NCBI RefSeq assembly: GCF_023073915.1
Contig: NZ_JADPKK010000012.1
Span: 1-64,000, forward strand
DNA from: Bradyrhizobium sp. 149
GTDB taxonomy: Bacteria > Pseudomonadota > Alphaproteobacteria > Rhizobiales > Xanthobacteraceae
Direction: 5' to 3'
Length of the DNA: 64,000 bases
Shown here: positions 27,824-37,415 of the stretch, piece by piece
Position numbering within the stretch: the stretch's first letter is position 1
How the letters are laid out: the number at the start of each line of letters is the position of its first letter
Notes under the pieces: model-generated
Database searches by the model: none
Told to the model about the DNA's origin: nothing
What the model saw: only the letters and a program-made list of their open reading frames with translations
Program-made: the position numbers and the translations under genes

Positions 27824-28636
27824 CTACCTCCCCATAAACCTTGGTGGCCGCTTCTCCATGAAGCTCGCAACCCCCTCCCTAAAATCGCTGCCGTTCAGCG
27901 CCTCCATCATGTCCCGGTTGGCCTCGATCGTCGCCTCCGCCAGCGTCTGGAACGGCACCTCGTAGAGTTGCCGCTTGATCACGGCCATCGCGCTCGGCGA
28001 GACGAAATCGGCGAGGTCGCGCGCATAGGCATGGGTCTCCTCGCGCAGCTTCTCTGGCGAGCAAAGCCGATTCACCAAACCGATCCGCAATGCCTCGTCG
28101 CTTCCCACGCGCCTCGCCGAGAGCAACAGATCCATCGCATTGGCATGACCGACGATGCGCGGCAGCATCCAGCTGATGCCATGCTCGGCGATCAGGCCGC
28201 GCCGCGCGAAGGCGGTGGTGAACACGGCGTTGTCGGCGGCAAAGCGCAGATCGCAATAGAGCGCTTGGACGAGGCCGATGCCGGCGGTTGCGCCGTTGAG
28301 CATGGCAATGACAGGCTTTCCGATCGACGGGTAGAAGCCGTAGCGCGTCTGCCAGTCGGGCCGCCGGTTCATGTCGAAGGGCGGCAGGTTCGAGGCACGC
28401 CTGACGTCATCAGGGTCGAGCCCCTTCAGTGCATCCATGTCGGCGCCGGCGCAGAAGGCGCGGCCCGCGCCGGTGAGCACAATGACGCGGACATTGTCGT
28501 CGGCGCTCGATGCTTCCATCGCATGGCGCACGTCGCGCTCCATGATCGGCGTCCACGCATTCATGCGGTCGGGACGGTTGAGCGTGATGGTCGCGACCTT
28601 GTCGCTGACGTCACAGAGAATGTGTTCATAGACCAT
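27824..28636 (-). CDS. Enoyl-CoA hydratase/isomerase (crotonase) family protein
   Basis: A 270-residue crotonase. The oxyanion-hole segments are GAGRAFCAGADMDAL (about 65-79) and GATAGIGLVQALYCDLRFA (about 112-130). The second catalytic Glu of classical hydratases, normally near GLVQALxCDLRFAADNAVF...ARRGLIAEHG, is present as the E of AEHG. This favours a hydratase or a related CoA-ligand enzyme over a simple isomerase. The ATG at 28636 follows GGGAGAG; residues upstream are non-conserved. The substrate is not assigned. Confidence 0.88.
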   Translation of the reverse strand: MVYEHILCDVSDKVATITLNRPDRMNAWTPIMERDVRHAMEASSADDNVRVIVLTGAGRAFCAGADMDALKGLDPDDVRRASNLPPFDMNRRPDWQTRYGFYPSIGKPVIAMLNGATAGIGLVQALYCDLRFAADNAVFTTAFARRGLIAEHGISWMLPRIVGHANAMDLLLSARRVGSDEALRIGLVNRLCSPEKLREETHAYARDLADFVSPSAMAVIKRQLYEVPFQTLAEATIEANRDMMEALNGSDFREGVASFMEKRPPRFMGR

Positions 28637-28735
28637 GGCGCTCTCCCTTTGTTTGCCGGCGCGCATTCGCGCTCGCTCGTTGGCAGCGAGCCTAGCATAT
28701 CAAGGGAAGAGGCAAGCGCTTGCGCTAAGGCGCGA

Positions 28736-29530
28736 TCACTCGGCGGCTTGCGCCAGCACCGGCCGGCGCACCAGCCAGCCGTCGATGAAGTGATCGAGCC
28801 AGGCGCGTTCCGCGGCATCGTAGACGGCACGGTCCGCGAAATGGTGATGCCGCTGCCGCGCGCCGGGCGCGCTGAGGCCGTCATAGCCGCGCGTGGTCCA
28901 GCGATGCATCATCGCGTAGGTCACGTCAGGATGAAACTGCACGCCGAAAGCGTTGATGGTGCGGAACGCCTGCACCGGAAAATCATCGCCTTCCGCAAGC
29001 AGTTCCGCGCCAACCGGCAGTTCGAAGCCTTCGCGATGCCAGTGATAGACTCGCGCCGGCCAGCGCGGGAAAAGCGCGTGTCCGGCGGCTGTCGGGCGGA
29101 TCGGGTAGTAGCCGATCTGGGTCAGCGCATCCGCATGCGGCGCGACGCGGGCCCCTAACTGCTTCGCCAGCATCTGCGCGCCGAGGCAGATGCCGAGGAA
29201 CGGCCGCTGCTCGCGGAGCGGAATTTCGATCCAGTCGATCTCGCGGCGGATGTAGTCGTCGGGATCGTTGGCGCTCATGGGACCGCCGAAGATCACAGCG
29301 CCCGCATGCTGATCGAGCGTCTCAGGCAGGGGATCACCGAAGCGGGGACGACGGATGTCGAGGCGATGGCCGAGCGCGCGCAACGCATTGCCGACGCGGC
29401 CGGGCGTCGAGGATTCCTGATGCAGGATCATGAGGACCGGCAACCGGGTTTCGGAGGCGGCGACGTTCGGCGTCCTTCTGGGGAAGGGCACCACTTCTGC
29501 GCCACCAAACCTGTCCGTCCGGAACGACAT
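28736..29530 (-). CDS. Class I glutamine amidotransferase-like protein
   Basis: A 264-residue protein with a complete GATase fold. The nucleophile is in LGICLGAQMLAKQLGA, GGPMSANDPDDYI is the oxyanion loop, and the triad histidine is in GVQFHPDVT. The usual Glu after His-Pro is replaced by Asp. It lacks a synthetase domain, so it may hydrolyse gamma-glutamyl compounds as in GMP-synthase-like GATases of unknown partner. It is preceded by a weak start region; the ATG at 29530 is the first possible. It lies divergent from nothing: the neighbouring SDR is on the same strand. Confidence 0.85.
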   Translation of the reverse strand: MSFRTDRFGGAEVVPFPRRTPNVAASETRLPVLMILHQESSTPGRVGNALRALGHRLDIRRPRFGDPLPETLDQHAGAVIFGGPMSANDPDDYIRREIDWIEIPLREQRPFLGICLGAQMLAKQLGARVAPHADALTQIGYYPIRPTAAGHALFPRWPARVYHWHREGFELPVGAELLAEGDDFPVQAFRTINAFGVQFHPDVTYAMMHRWTTRGYDGLSAPGARQRHHHFADRAVYDAAERAWLDHFIDGWLVRRPVLAQAAE

Positions 29531-29656
29531 GGTCTCTGCGAGTGCTATCGGTTCAGACCGCGAGCATAGCTAAGTGATCGTTAATTTCGTGTGAGTTTGC
29601 GCACACACGCCCGATATTGAAGCAAGCTCCGGGCCACGACGGACCCAGAGCTCTCT

Positions 29657-30436
29657 TCAGTGCCTTTGCCTCTGGAACCGGCTGGTGGCGGCGAGGATGA
29701 ACCCGCGCGGGAAGAAGCGCAGCGCGAATGGCACAATCTTGATGCCCAGACCGGGAAGCACTGCCCGTTTGTTGGCCATCAGGCCGCGATAGGCCTGCCG
29801 TGCAACATCGACGGCAGAAACATTGAGAAGAGCCGTATCATGTCCGGACCCGACGCCGGCGCGCGCCTGGAATTCGGTCGGCACCGGCCCGGGGCAAAGT
29901 ACGGTGACGCGAACGCCATGCGGTGCAAGCTCCGCCCGGAGGGCCTCGGTGAAGGAAATCACATAGGCCTTGGACGCGTAGTAGACGGCCATGCCGGGGC
30001 CGGGCAGAAAACCGGCGACCGATCCGACATTGAGAAGACCACCCTTGTTCCTGATGAGCTGATCGGCAAAGCGCAGCGACAGATCCGTCAGAGCCCGGAC
30101 GTTGACATCGACGATGCCGATCTGTTCGACGCGATCGCGCTCGATTGCGTCCCCGAATACGCCGAAGCCGGCATTGTTGACGAGATGATCGAGCTCGACG
30201 CCTTCGGCCGCGAGCGCAGCGGCAATCTTCTCGCCGGCATCCGTGTCCTCGAGATCGCAGGCGATCACGATCGGCTTCTTGCCGCCCTTGGCGGCGAGCT
30301 CGTGCGCCAGCACCTCCAGCCGGTCCACCCGACGCGCCGTCAGCGCGAGCCGGTGTCCGTTCGCGGCGAACACACGGGCCAGCTCCGTGCCGATGCCCGC
30401 CGAGGCACCGGTGATCAACGTTACCCGCTCAGTCAC
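29657..30436 (-). CDS. Short-chain dehydrogenase/reductase
   Basis: A 259-residue classical SDR with the NADP-type motif TLITGASAGIGTELARVFAANGHRLALTARRVDRLE. The NNAG motif and the catalytic Ser-Tyr-Lys, in GSVAGFLPGPGMAVYYASKAYV, are intact. The C-terminus is hydrophobic and basic (FALRFFPRGFILAATSRFQRQ), as in membrane-associated reductases. The start is taken as GTG 30436 (VTERVTLIT); a longer in-frame reading exists but is not conserved in character. The substrate is unknown. Confidence 0.85.
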   Translation of the reverse strand: MTERVTLITGASAGIGTELARVFAANGHRLALTARRVDRLEVLAHELAAKGGKKPIVIACDLEDTDAGEKIAAALAAEGVELDHLVNNAGFGVFGDAIERDRVEQIGIVDVNVRALTDLSLRFADQLIRNKGGLLNVGSVAGFLPGPGMAVYYASKAYVISFTEALRAELAPHGVRVTVLCPGPVPTEFQARAGVGSGHDTALLNVSAVDVARQAYRGLMANKRAVLPGLGIKIVPFALRFFPRGFILAATSRFQRQRH

Positions 30437-30661
30437 GATCGAAGTCTCTTGATGAAGGTTTGGCCCGGCAATGGCGGAACCAGAGCATAGGCCGTGCGCG
30501 ACAGGCAAGCGACGCCGGCAGCATGGCCACTTGAGCGGGAAACGGGTGAGCCGAAAAGCCGCGAATTTACAGGGAATCCGGAACCCAGGCAGCCCAAGGG
30601 TTACATTAAAGTTTCGTCATGTGGTTCGCACAACCTGCAATCTGCCGGTGTTTGCGCCGGC

Positions 30662-31150
30662 TCAGCCGCCGAGGACGCTGTCCTTGACCTGACCACCGGC
30701 ACGGTCGGCTACGGCGTGCTTCAGGTCGATCCGGTCGCGCTGGGCAATCCCGAGCAGGTCGGAAGCGCGCCAGACGACATTGTCCTCGAACTCGGTAACC
30801 TGGCCGTCGGCGTACACCAGCTCCCACATCATCCGAACGATGCGCTTGCGGCCCTCTTCGTCGAGCGAGCGCATGATGATGCTGGTGAAGTGATAGAGGT
30901 CGACCGCCTCGCCCTCGACTTCTGTCGCATCCGCGATCAGGCGATCCGCGGTGCCGCGATCGAGCCCAAAGTGGCTTTCGATCAGGCTGTGCAACTTGCG
31001 CTGCTCGGCAGCCGTCGGCTGACCGTCCAGCGAGATCACGTGAACCAGCAGCGCGGTGGCTGCCAGCCTGTAGTCGCTATCGCCGAATGCGCGGTCCTGC
31101 GCATGGGGAGCAACAATGTCGGCGATGAATTGGCGCAGGCCGTCGAGCAT
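30662..31150 (-). CDS. TerB-family (tellurite resistance-like) protein
   Basis: A 162-residue helical protein. The TerB/DjlA-like core is seen in AATALLVHVISLDGQPTAAEQRKLHSLIESHFGL and IVRMMWELVYADGQVTEFEDNVVWRASDLLGI, each with the acidic, metal-binding D-G-x-x/D-G-Q pattern. Domains of this type are common in phage defence and stress loci but also in isolated chromosomal genes like this one. No other tellurite genes are near. Confidence 0.85.
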   Translation of the reverse strand: MLDGLRQFIADIVAPHAQDRAFGDSDYRLAATALLVHVISLDGQPTAAEQRKLHSLIESHFGLDRGTADRLIADATEVEGEAVDLYHFTSIIMRSLDEEGRKRIVRMMWELVYADGQVTEFEDNVVWRASDLLGIAQRDRIDLKHAVADRAGGQVKDSVLGG

Positions 31151-31313
31151 GGGGTCCTACCGAAATCGATGAAGCCGCGGAAGCGCGGCAGCTACAGCAG
31201 TATATGAGCAGGAAACCCAATCGGCGCAACGTGCGTCAGTTCCGCGCGCCGCATTACGTTTCGGCAATCTGAGCGTTGTTATTCCGGCGTTGCCGAGACG
31301 GCGCAAGATGCCG

Positions 31314-32723
31314 TTACGGTATCTCGTACACCACCATCTTGTCGGCGATGCCGCGCAGGGCGGCCTGCTTCTGGATCGGCCTGATTTCGCGCTGCTTGAG
31401 GACTTCGGCGACCGCCGGCGCATCCAGCACCGGGCCGGTGATGTGGATCTCCTGCGCGGTCGAGAGGCTCTGCACGCGGGCGGCGATGTTGACGGTCTGG
31501 CCGAAATAATCCTGCCGCTCGTTGAGCATCACCGCGAGGCACGGACCTTCGTGGATGCCGATCTTGACAATGAGATCGGCCGTGCCACGCTTTTTGTTGA
31601 GATCGTCCATCGCCGCGCGCATCCGCAAACCCGCCGCGATCGCATGCTCGGGACGGACGAAGGTTGCCATCACGGCATCGCCGATGGTCTTCACCACCGC
31701 GCCTTTCTCCGACGAGATGATCTCGAGCAGCGCGTGGAAATGCGCACGCACGAGATCGAAGGCGGCGAGATCGCCGACGCGCTCATAGAGCGCGGTCGAT
31801 CCCTTCAGATCTGTGAACAGGAAGGTCAGCGAGGTGATCTGGAGCCGCTGGTCGAGACTGAGATTGTCCGCCTTGAACACATCGCGAAACGTCTGGTTCG
31901 ACAGCATCCGCTTGGCGGTCAGGAACGGCTTGCGCTTGCCGATGAGGTGATGAAGCGCCTCGGCCGCGATGAACACCGACGGCAGCACGCGCACGCCGGC
32001 CTGGTTTTCCAGCGACAGCCGCAGCGGGCCCGGCCGCATGGTCGTGGTTCCCGTCGGCGCCTGAACCTTGTTGTACATGATGGCGAGCTGCTGACGGTCC
32101 TTGGTCGGCTCGCCCTGCACGTCGATGAAATGGGCCGCGTGCGTCACCGGCTCGAAGATGATGATGAAGTCGTTCGGCAGTTGCAGCGACATGGTCGCCT
32201 TCTCGCCGGCCGGCAGCTCCATCGTATCCAGCGTCACCTCGTTGGCGAGCGTCGCGAACGAGTCCTTATTGAAGTCGACGCCGGAGCTCCAGAACACCTG
32301 CTTGAAATACTCCCACACCGGAAGCGTGTCAGGATCGTGCGCGGCGATGCGCCGGACACGTGAATTGACGGTGAAGGAGACCTCGACCTGATCGTCGACG
32401 GAGGTCTTGTAGCCGCAGGCACAGAGCGCACAGTGATACTCGTCCGGCTTGAGCGCCTTCAGGGTCGAATGCGCCCCCAGCACGCCGCCGCAGCCCGGGC
32501 ACAGCACGTTCCAGCCGAGATCGAACAGGCCAAGCCGTGCCGAATGCAGGAACGCCGAGATCACGCGCTCTTCGTCGAGGCCGTGCTCTCTGGAGAAGTC
32601 CAAGACATTGACGCGGTTGAGTTCGTGATCCTCGCCATCTTCGATGAGGCGCGTGATCGCGTCGACCACTTTTGCATCGGCGGTCTGCTTCAGAACGGAA
32701 AACTGGGCCTGGATGTCGCTCAT
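31314..32723 (-). CDS. Class III adenylate/guanylate cyclase with N-terminal DUF5939-like region
   Basis: A 469-residue soluble cyclase. The N-terminal 280 residues form a DUF5939-like module. Within it, four cysteines in two pairs (VLCPGCGG and CALCACGYKT) look like a zinc ribbon, with the wider NVLC...GAHSTLKALKPDEYHC context. The catalytic domain (about 285-469) has FLFTDLKGSTALYERVGD with the first metal Asp, IGDAVMATF with the second, and IGIHEGPCLAVMLNERQDYFGQTVNIAARV. The purine-specifying Lys and Asp positions cannot be fixed by eye, so cAMP is presumed. A second cyclase lies at 48235-49329. Confidence 0.9.
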   Translation of the reverse strand: MSDIQAQFSVLKQTADAKVVDAITRLIEDGEDHELNRVNVLDFSREHGLDEERVISAFLHSARLGLFDLGWNVLCPGCGGVLGAHSTLKALKPDEYHCALCACGYKTSVDDQVEVSFTVNSRVRRIAAHDPDTLPVWEYFKQVFWSSGVDFNKDSFATLANEVTLDTMELPAGEKATMSLQLPNDFIIIFEPVTHAAHFIDVQGEPTKDRQQLAIMYNKVQAPTGTTTMRPGPLRLSLENQAGVRVLPSVFIAAEALHHLIGKRKPFLTAKRMLSNQTFRDVFKADNLSLDQRLQITSLTFLFTDLKGSTALYERVGDLAAFDLVRAHFHALLEIISSEKGAVVKTIGDAVMATFVRPEHAIAAGLRMRAAMDDLNKKRGTADLIVKIGIHEGPCLAVMLNERQDYFGQTVNIAARVQSLSTAQEIHITGPVLDAPAVAEVLKQREIRPIQKQAALRGIADKMVVYEIP

Positions 32724-32773
32724 GGCGCAACTCTATCTGGTGTGGATCACGCCGTCGGCCAGGCGAACGCCTG

Positions 32774-34144
32774 TCACCGACGCGTGATGCGGAACAGCGG
32801 TGAATGGTCCGGCTGGGTCGTGACGACGCCGAGCGGGATAACGGGATTGGTGGTATCGGCAAGCTCGACGCGGAATGCACCTATCAACCGGGCCAGCGCC
32901 AGCACGGACTCGGCTTGCGCGAATGGCGCGCCGATGCAAACGCGCGGACCCGCGCCAAAGGGCAGATAGGCAAACCGATCGGGCGCTTCCGTCGACATGA
33001 AGCGTTTTGGAATGAACGCATTCGGCTGATCCCACAGCTTCTCGTGCCGGTGCAGCAGCCACGGCGCGATCATGATGATGTCGCCCTTGCCGATCTCGAC
33101 GCCGGCCGCATTGTCCTTCTCGCGCGCGGCCCGGGCGATCAGGAAGGCGGGCGGATAGAGCCGCATGGTTTCCTCGATCGCGGCGCGGGTGAACTTCTGG
33201 CGATCGATGTCAGCCATGCTGTCGAGATGTTCGCCACGCGTCTCGGAGGCGATCTCCTCCTGCGTATCGGGATCGAGCGCGAGCAGATAGAGCGCCCAGA
33301 ACAGCGCGGTCGCCGTGGTCTCGTGTCCCGCGAGGATCATGGTCGCGACCTCGTCGACGAGTTGCTCGTCCGAAAAACCCTTGCCGGTTTCAGGGTCGCG
33401 CGCCTCGTCCATGAGATCGAAAAGATCGCGCGGCGGCGCGCCGTCCTTCTTGCCCATCTCACGTCGCTCGGCGATCAGCATCGCGACGAATTCGGTCCAG
33501 CGCTTGCGGAAACGGGCGCGGGCAAAATCCATCGGGCTCGGCCAGGACAGGGGCAGCACCATGTCGAGCAAGTACGGCCGCCCGAGTCGGGCTCCATACT
33601 CCATGACGAAGTTGCGCAACGTCGGACCATGCCGGTCCATACCGAACGAGAACATGGTGCGTCCGGCGATCTCCAGCGTCATGCGCTGCATGATCTCGCG
33701 CAGATCGACCGGCTCGCTCGTGCGTGCATCCAGCTTCGCGATGGTCTCGTCGAGCACCGCCGTCATGTGCGGAACGAGATTTGCCGTCGCACGCGGCGTG
33801 AACGCCGGCGCGAGGGTACGACGCTGAAACGTCCACGAATGGCCCTCCGCAATCAGAAGGCCGTCGCCGAGCACGGGACGCAGCATGCGGATGCCCGCCG
33901 GGGTGCGCGAATAGTTCTCGTAATTGCTGAGCAGGACATGCCGGATCGCATCCGGCTGGTTGAGGATGAAGCTGTTGCGGAAGAAGAAGCGGCCCTGGAT
34001 GACGTCTTCCTCATAGGCGCGCTGCCCCCAGGTCGCGATCATGTTCCGCTTGATCACTGCAAGCCGGCCGAGGAACGACATGTCGTCGGGCGCACGCGGC
34101 GGGGTCGGAGGGACGATGGGCCGACGCACACTGGCGATGTTCAT
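32774..34144 (-). CDS. Cytochrome P450
   Basis: A 456-residue heme monooxygenase without an obvious membrane anchor. The I-helix oxygen-binding motif is ILAGHETTATALFW, the K-helix is EETMRLYPP, and the heme-ligand loop is FGAGPRVCIGAPFA with C403. The overall pattern (GRTMFSFG, FIPKRFM) is like CYP102/CYP4-type fatty-acid or alkane hydroxylases. No ferredoxin or reductase gene is adjacent. It starts 34 bp after the Tat-exported hydrolase on the same strand, so the two may be cotranscribed. The ATG at 34144 is preferred to an in-frame ATG ten codons earlier. Confidence 0.95.
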   Translation of the reverse strand: MNIASVRRPIVPPTPPRAPDDMSFLGRLAVIKRNMIATWGQRAYEEDVIQGRFFFRNSFILNQPDAIRHVLLSNYENYSRTPAGIRMLRPVLGDGLLIAEGHSWTFQRRTLAPAFTPRATANLVPHMTAVLDETIAKLDARTSEPVDLREIMQRMTLEIAGRTMFSFGMDRHGPTLRNFVMEYGARLGRPYLLDMVLPLSWPSPMDFARARFRKRWTEFVAMLIAERREMGKKDGAPPRDLFDLMDEARDPETGKGFSDEQLVDEVATMILAGHETTATALFWALYLLALDPDTQEEIASETRGEHLDSMADIDRQKFTRAAIEETMRLYPPAFLIARAAREKDNAAGVEIGKGDIIMIAPWLLHRHEKLWDQPNAFIPKRFMSTEAPDRFAYLPFGAGPRVCIGAPFAQAESVLALARLIGAFRVELADTTNPVIPLGVVTTQPDHSPLFRITRR

Positions 34145-34178
34145 GGCTCTCTCCCGCAGAGGGGACGCAGGCAAATAG

Positions 34179-35546
34179 CTAGTAAGTCAGCTCGGCAATC
34201 GCAATGCTGTTCTCGGAGGCAGGCCAGGCGCGTGCCACAATCCGTTCTTCGTTGAATTGGGCCACGATGTTACGCCCGACCTCGCTGGCCGGAAGGCGCA
34301 GTGTTGCTGTCGAATCCGTGGGCACGCCCGATTTGACATCGGCCGGCTCCTTGCCGTCGAACAACACCACATCGCGCGGCAGGCCGAAATAGCCGCGCGG
34401 ACGCGACATGATCACGACAGCCCCGGCGTCCTTATCGCCAGGCCCGAGCGGACGCGCGGCGCGCAGATGCACCACGTCGGACGAGCGCGGGAAGGGCGAG
34501 CGGTAGATGTGCGTCGTCGGCGCATCCGGTGATGCGAGGGCGAATTCGAGCGACCAGGAAGGCTCGGCCTGCATCGGCCCCCAGCGGCCGTCGGCGCCGG
34601 TCTTCGCGCTGTGCACGGCACCGCCCTTGCGCTCACCGGTTTCAGGATCGACGCGAAAGACGTCGACGGCTGCGCCGGCCACCGGCCGATTATTCGGCGC
34701 GCCGCCCGGCATGCCCGTCACGAGACCGCTCAGCCTCACGCCCTGGTCCGGCACAATCGCGATGCGCGCGGGCTCGCGGCCGGCGATGAACTTATAGATC
34801 TCACGGAAGGCCCGGGGGTGAAACGCCACCTCGCGATGATCGAGTGCGCCGAGCACGAGGTTGGTGGCCCCCTTCAACTCCGGACCTTCGACGTTGACGC
34901 CGGTCGGCGCGCCGGGCTTGCCGATGAAGCGGCCATCGGCTTGCGCGTATTTGTCCATGCCGTCGCTGCGCAAGGTGAGAAAGGCAACACCCGGCGTCAC
35001 CTCGCTCTCGCCTTCGTTCAGGCCGCGCAGGAAGCTGCCTCGACCGTTGAACTCGCTGTTGGGCTGGTCGTCGGTCGCAAACACGCCGTGATTGGGCGTG
35101 CCGCACAGGACGGCGTGGCTGACATCGCCTGCGCCGCCGGCTCTGATCACGTTGCGGATCGCATAGCCGCCGCGCGAGCTGCCGACCAGCGCCACGCGGG
35201 CCGCGCCGGTGCTGCGCTTCAGCTCAGTGATGGCGGCGGCGAGCTCGCGGCGCTGGTCCTCGGTCGAGGAGCGGCCCGCCTGCTCGACCTTGTCGTCGCT
35301 CCGCGCCAACGGATCGGTGAAATTGATCGCCGCCATGCGGTCGCGCGCGATGCCGTTGGATTCCATCCGCCACAGGGTCGTCATCCAGAGTGCATCGTAA
35401 TCGCCATTGCCATGGACGAACAGAATCGGAGGCATCTCACTGCGCGCGGCCTGCATGGGCTGGGCCAACGCGCCCGCCCGCAAGCTCGCAATTGCGAAAG
35501 GCAAGCTGCCAGCTCCTTGCAAGATCATCCGTCGCGACAGCTTCAT
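34179..35546 (-). CDS. Tat-exported alpha/beta hydrolase with C-terminal beta domain
   Basis: A 455-residue secreted hydrolase. The twin-arginine signal is SRRMILQG with cleavage near ALAQP. The hydrolase domain (about 40-290) has the oxyanion strand ILFVHGNGDYDALW and the nucleophile elbow GSSRGG. A C-terminal Ig-like beta portion (about 300-455) has the SGLVTGMPG and GAAVDVFRVDPETGERKGG features. I would call it a lipase/esterase-like enzyme; a polyester or amide substrate is possible. The ATG at 35546 follows GGGGAGGAACAT, a strong ribosome site. It starts upstream of the P450 gene at 34 bp spacing. Confidence 0.82.
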   Translation of the reverse strand: MKLSRRMILQGAGSLPFAIASLRAGALAQPMQAARSEMPPILFVHGNGDYDALWMTTLWRMESNGIARDRMAAINFTDPLARSDDKVEQAGRSSTEDQRRELAAAITELKRSTGAARVALVGSSRGGYAIRNVIRAGGAGDVSHAVLCGTPNHGVFATDDQPNSEFNGRGSFLRGLNEGESEVTPGVAFLTLRSDGMDKYAQADGRFIGKPGAPTGVNVEGPELKGATNLVLGALDHREVAFHPRAFREIYKFIAGREPARIAIVPDQGVRLSGLVTGMPGGAPNNRPVAGAAVDVFRVDPETGERKGGAVHSAKTGADGRWGPMQAEPSWSLEFALASPDAPTTHIYRSPFPRSSDVVHLRAARPLGPGDKDAGAVVIMSRPRGYFGLPRDVVLFDGKEPADVKSGVPTDSTATLRLPASEVGRNIVAQFNEERIVARAWPASENSIAIAELTY

Positions 35547-35707
35547 ATGTTCCTCCCCGGCAAAACCATTTCTTTGCACCGCGTATACCGGCCTAACCAC
35601 TGGACAGCGAAGGACTTTCGCAGGCATCACTAAACTTGCCGGAATCACCCAAAGACCGCTCCAAGACCACTCCAAGATCACTTCTGCCAGCTCATTTGGA
35701 AGGGCAT

Positions 35708-37396
35708 ATGACCGAGCAGACGAACCGTCAGAAAATTGCCGCCGACGGCATCACCGCGCCGCTGCGGTACACCGTGTTCCGGCGCATCTGGCTCGCCAGC
35801 CTGCTCTCCAATCTTGGCCTGCTGATCCAGGGCGTGGGCGCCGCCTGGGCAATGACACAGATGGCGGCCTCGGCGGACAAGGTGGCGCTGGTGCAGACCG
35901 CCTTGATGCTGCCGATCATGCTGATCTCGATGCCGGCGGGCGCCATCGCCGACATGTATGACCGCCGCATCGTCACCCTGATCTCGCTCGCGATCGCGCT
36001 GACCGGCGCGAGCGCGCTCACGGTGCTGGCCGGACTGAACCTCATCACCCCGGAAACGTTGCTCGCCTTCTGCTTCGTCGTCGGCAGCGGCAACGCGCTG
36101 TTCGGTCCGGCCTGGCAGTCCTCGGTCAGCGAGCAGGTGCCGCCCGATGCATTGCCATCGGCAGTGGCGCTGAACGGCATCAGCTACAACATCGCGCGCA
36201 GCTTCGGTCCCGCGGTCGGCGGTGTCATCGTCGCCGCGCTCGGCGCGGTGGCGGCGTTTGCGTGTAATGCGATCCTCTATTTGCCGTTACTGGTGGTGCT
36301 GCTGCTCTGGCGGCGCAACACCGAGCCCTCGCGCCTGCCGCGGGAGAAGCTCAACCGCGCCATGGTGTCGGGCTTCCGCTACATCACCAATTCGCCTCCG
36401 ATCAAGATCGTGCTGTTGCGCACGCTGGTGATGGGCCTGATTGGCGGTGCCATCATGGCGCTGATGCCGCTCGTCGCGCGCGATCTGCTGCATGGCGGCG
36501 CGCAGACCTACGGCATCATGCTCGGCGCTTTCGGCATGGGCGCAGTCGTCGGAGCACTCAATATCCACGAATTGCGCAAGCGCATGAGCGGCGAAGCCGC
36601 GATCCGCGCCTGCACCATATCGATGGCGTTTGCGATGGCCGCGCTTGCCGTGAGCACCGAGCCGGTGCTGACCGCGGCCGCGCTGGTGCTCGCCGGCGCG
36701 GTCTGGATGGCCGCCGTCGCGCTGTTCAATATCGGCGTGCAGCTCTCGGCGCCGCGCTGGGTCGCCGGGCGCTCGCTCGCGGCGTTCCAGGCCTCGATTT
36801 CCGGCGGCATCGCGATCGGCGCCTGGGGCTGGGGCCATCTCACCGACTATGCCGGCGTCGAGGTCGCGCTGCTGACGGCCGCCGGGCTGATGCTGATCTC
36901 GCCGGTGCTGGGGATCTGGCTCACGATGCCGCGCGTCGGCGCGCGCAACGAAGACGCCGACGTGCTGGCCGATCCGGAAGTCAAACTGCCGCTCACGGCG
37001 CGCAGCGGGCCGCTGGTGGTGGAGATCGAATACCGCGTCAGCCAAGAGAAAGCGCGCGCCTTTCACAACGTGATGCAGGACGTGCAGCTCTCACGCCAGC
37101 GCAACGGCGCCTATGGCTGGTCGATCGCGCGCGACATTGCCGATCCCGAATTGTGGACCGAGCGCTATCACTGTCCGACCTGGCTCGACTATCTGCGCCA
37201 GCGTAACCGCTCGACGCAGTCCGAACGCGCGCTGCATCAGGAGGCGATCGATTTCCACATCGGACCCGATCCGGTGCGGATTCGCCGCATGCTGGAGCGT
37301 CCGTTCGGCTCGGTGCGCTGGAACGAGGAGACGCCGGATCGCGCCGGCGCCGAGGTGCTGCCGGTGGTTGCGACCGCGGCGGGAAGCAGCACGTAG
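35708..37396 (+). CDS. MFS transporter, EntS/MFS_3-type, with C-terminal cytoplasmic domain
   Basis: A 562-residue efflux-type permease. Twelve hydrophobic segments fill residues about 35-430, with FRRIWLASLLSNLG at the start and ADMYDRRIV as the loop 2-3 motif. The C-terminal 120 residues are hydrophilic and ordered (EIEYRVSQEKARAFHNVMQDVQ, GWSIARDIADPELWTERY, WLDYLRQRNRST). They look like a ferredoxin-fold, antibiotic-monooxygenase-like domain typical of the MFS_3 family. Substrates of relatives are siderophores or drugs; here it is unknown. The start MTEQTN is used because it has AAGGGC before it. Confidence 0.88.
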   Translation: MTEQTNRQKIAADGITAPLRYTVFRRIWLASLLSNLGLLIQGVGAAWAMTQMAASADKVALVQTALMLPIMLISMPAGAIADMYDRRIVTLISLAIALTGASALTVLAGLNLITPETLLAFCFVVGSGNALFGPAWQSSVSEQVPPDALPSAVALNGISYNIARSFGPAVGGVIVAALGAVAAFACNAILYLPLLVVLLLWRRNTEPSRLPREKLNRAMVSGFRYITNSPPIKIVLLRTLVMGLIGGAIMALMPLVARDLLHGGAQTYGIMLGAFGMGAVVGALNIHELRKRMSGEAAIRACTISMAFAMAALAVSTEPVLTAAALVLAGAVWMAAVALFNIGVQLSAPRWVAGRSLAAFQASISGGIAIGAWGWGHLTDYAGVEVALLTAAGLMLISPVLGIWLTMPRVGARNEDADVLADPEVKLPLTARSGPLVVEIEYRVSQEKARAFHNVMQDVQLSRQRNGAYGWSIARDIADPELWTERYHCPTWLDYLRQRNRSTQSERALHQEAIDFHIGPDPVRIRRMLERPFGSVRWNEETPDRAGAEVLPVVATAAGSST

Positions 37397-37415
37397 GTTC
37401 TGTCAGTCCGCAAAC

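Noticed and set aside
30662..31150. Tellurite-resistance or phage-defence island around the TerB protein
   Set aside because: Neighbours are an SDR and a cyclase; no ter genes or defence genes are present.
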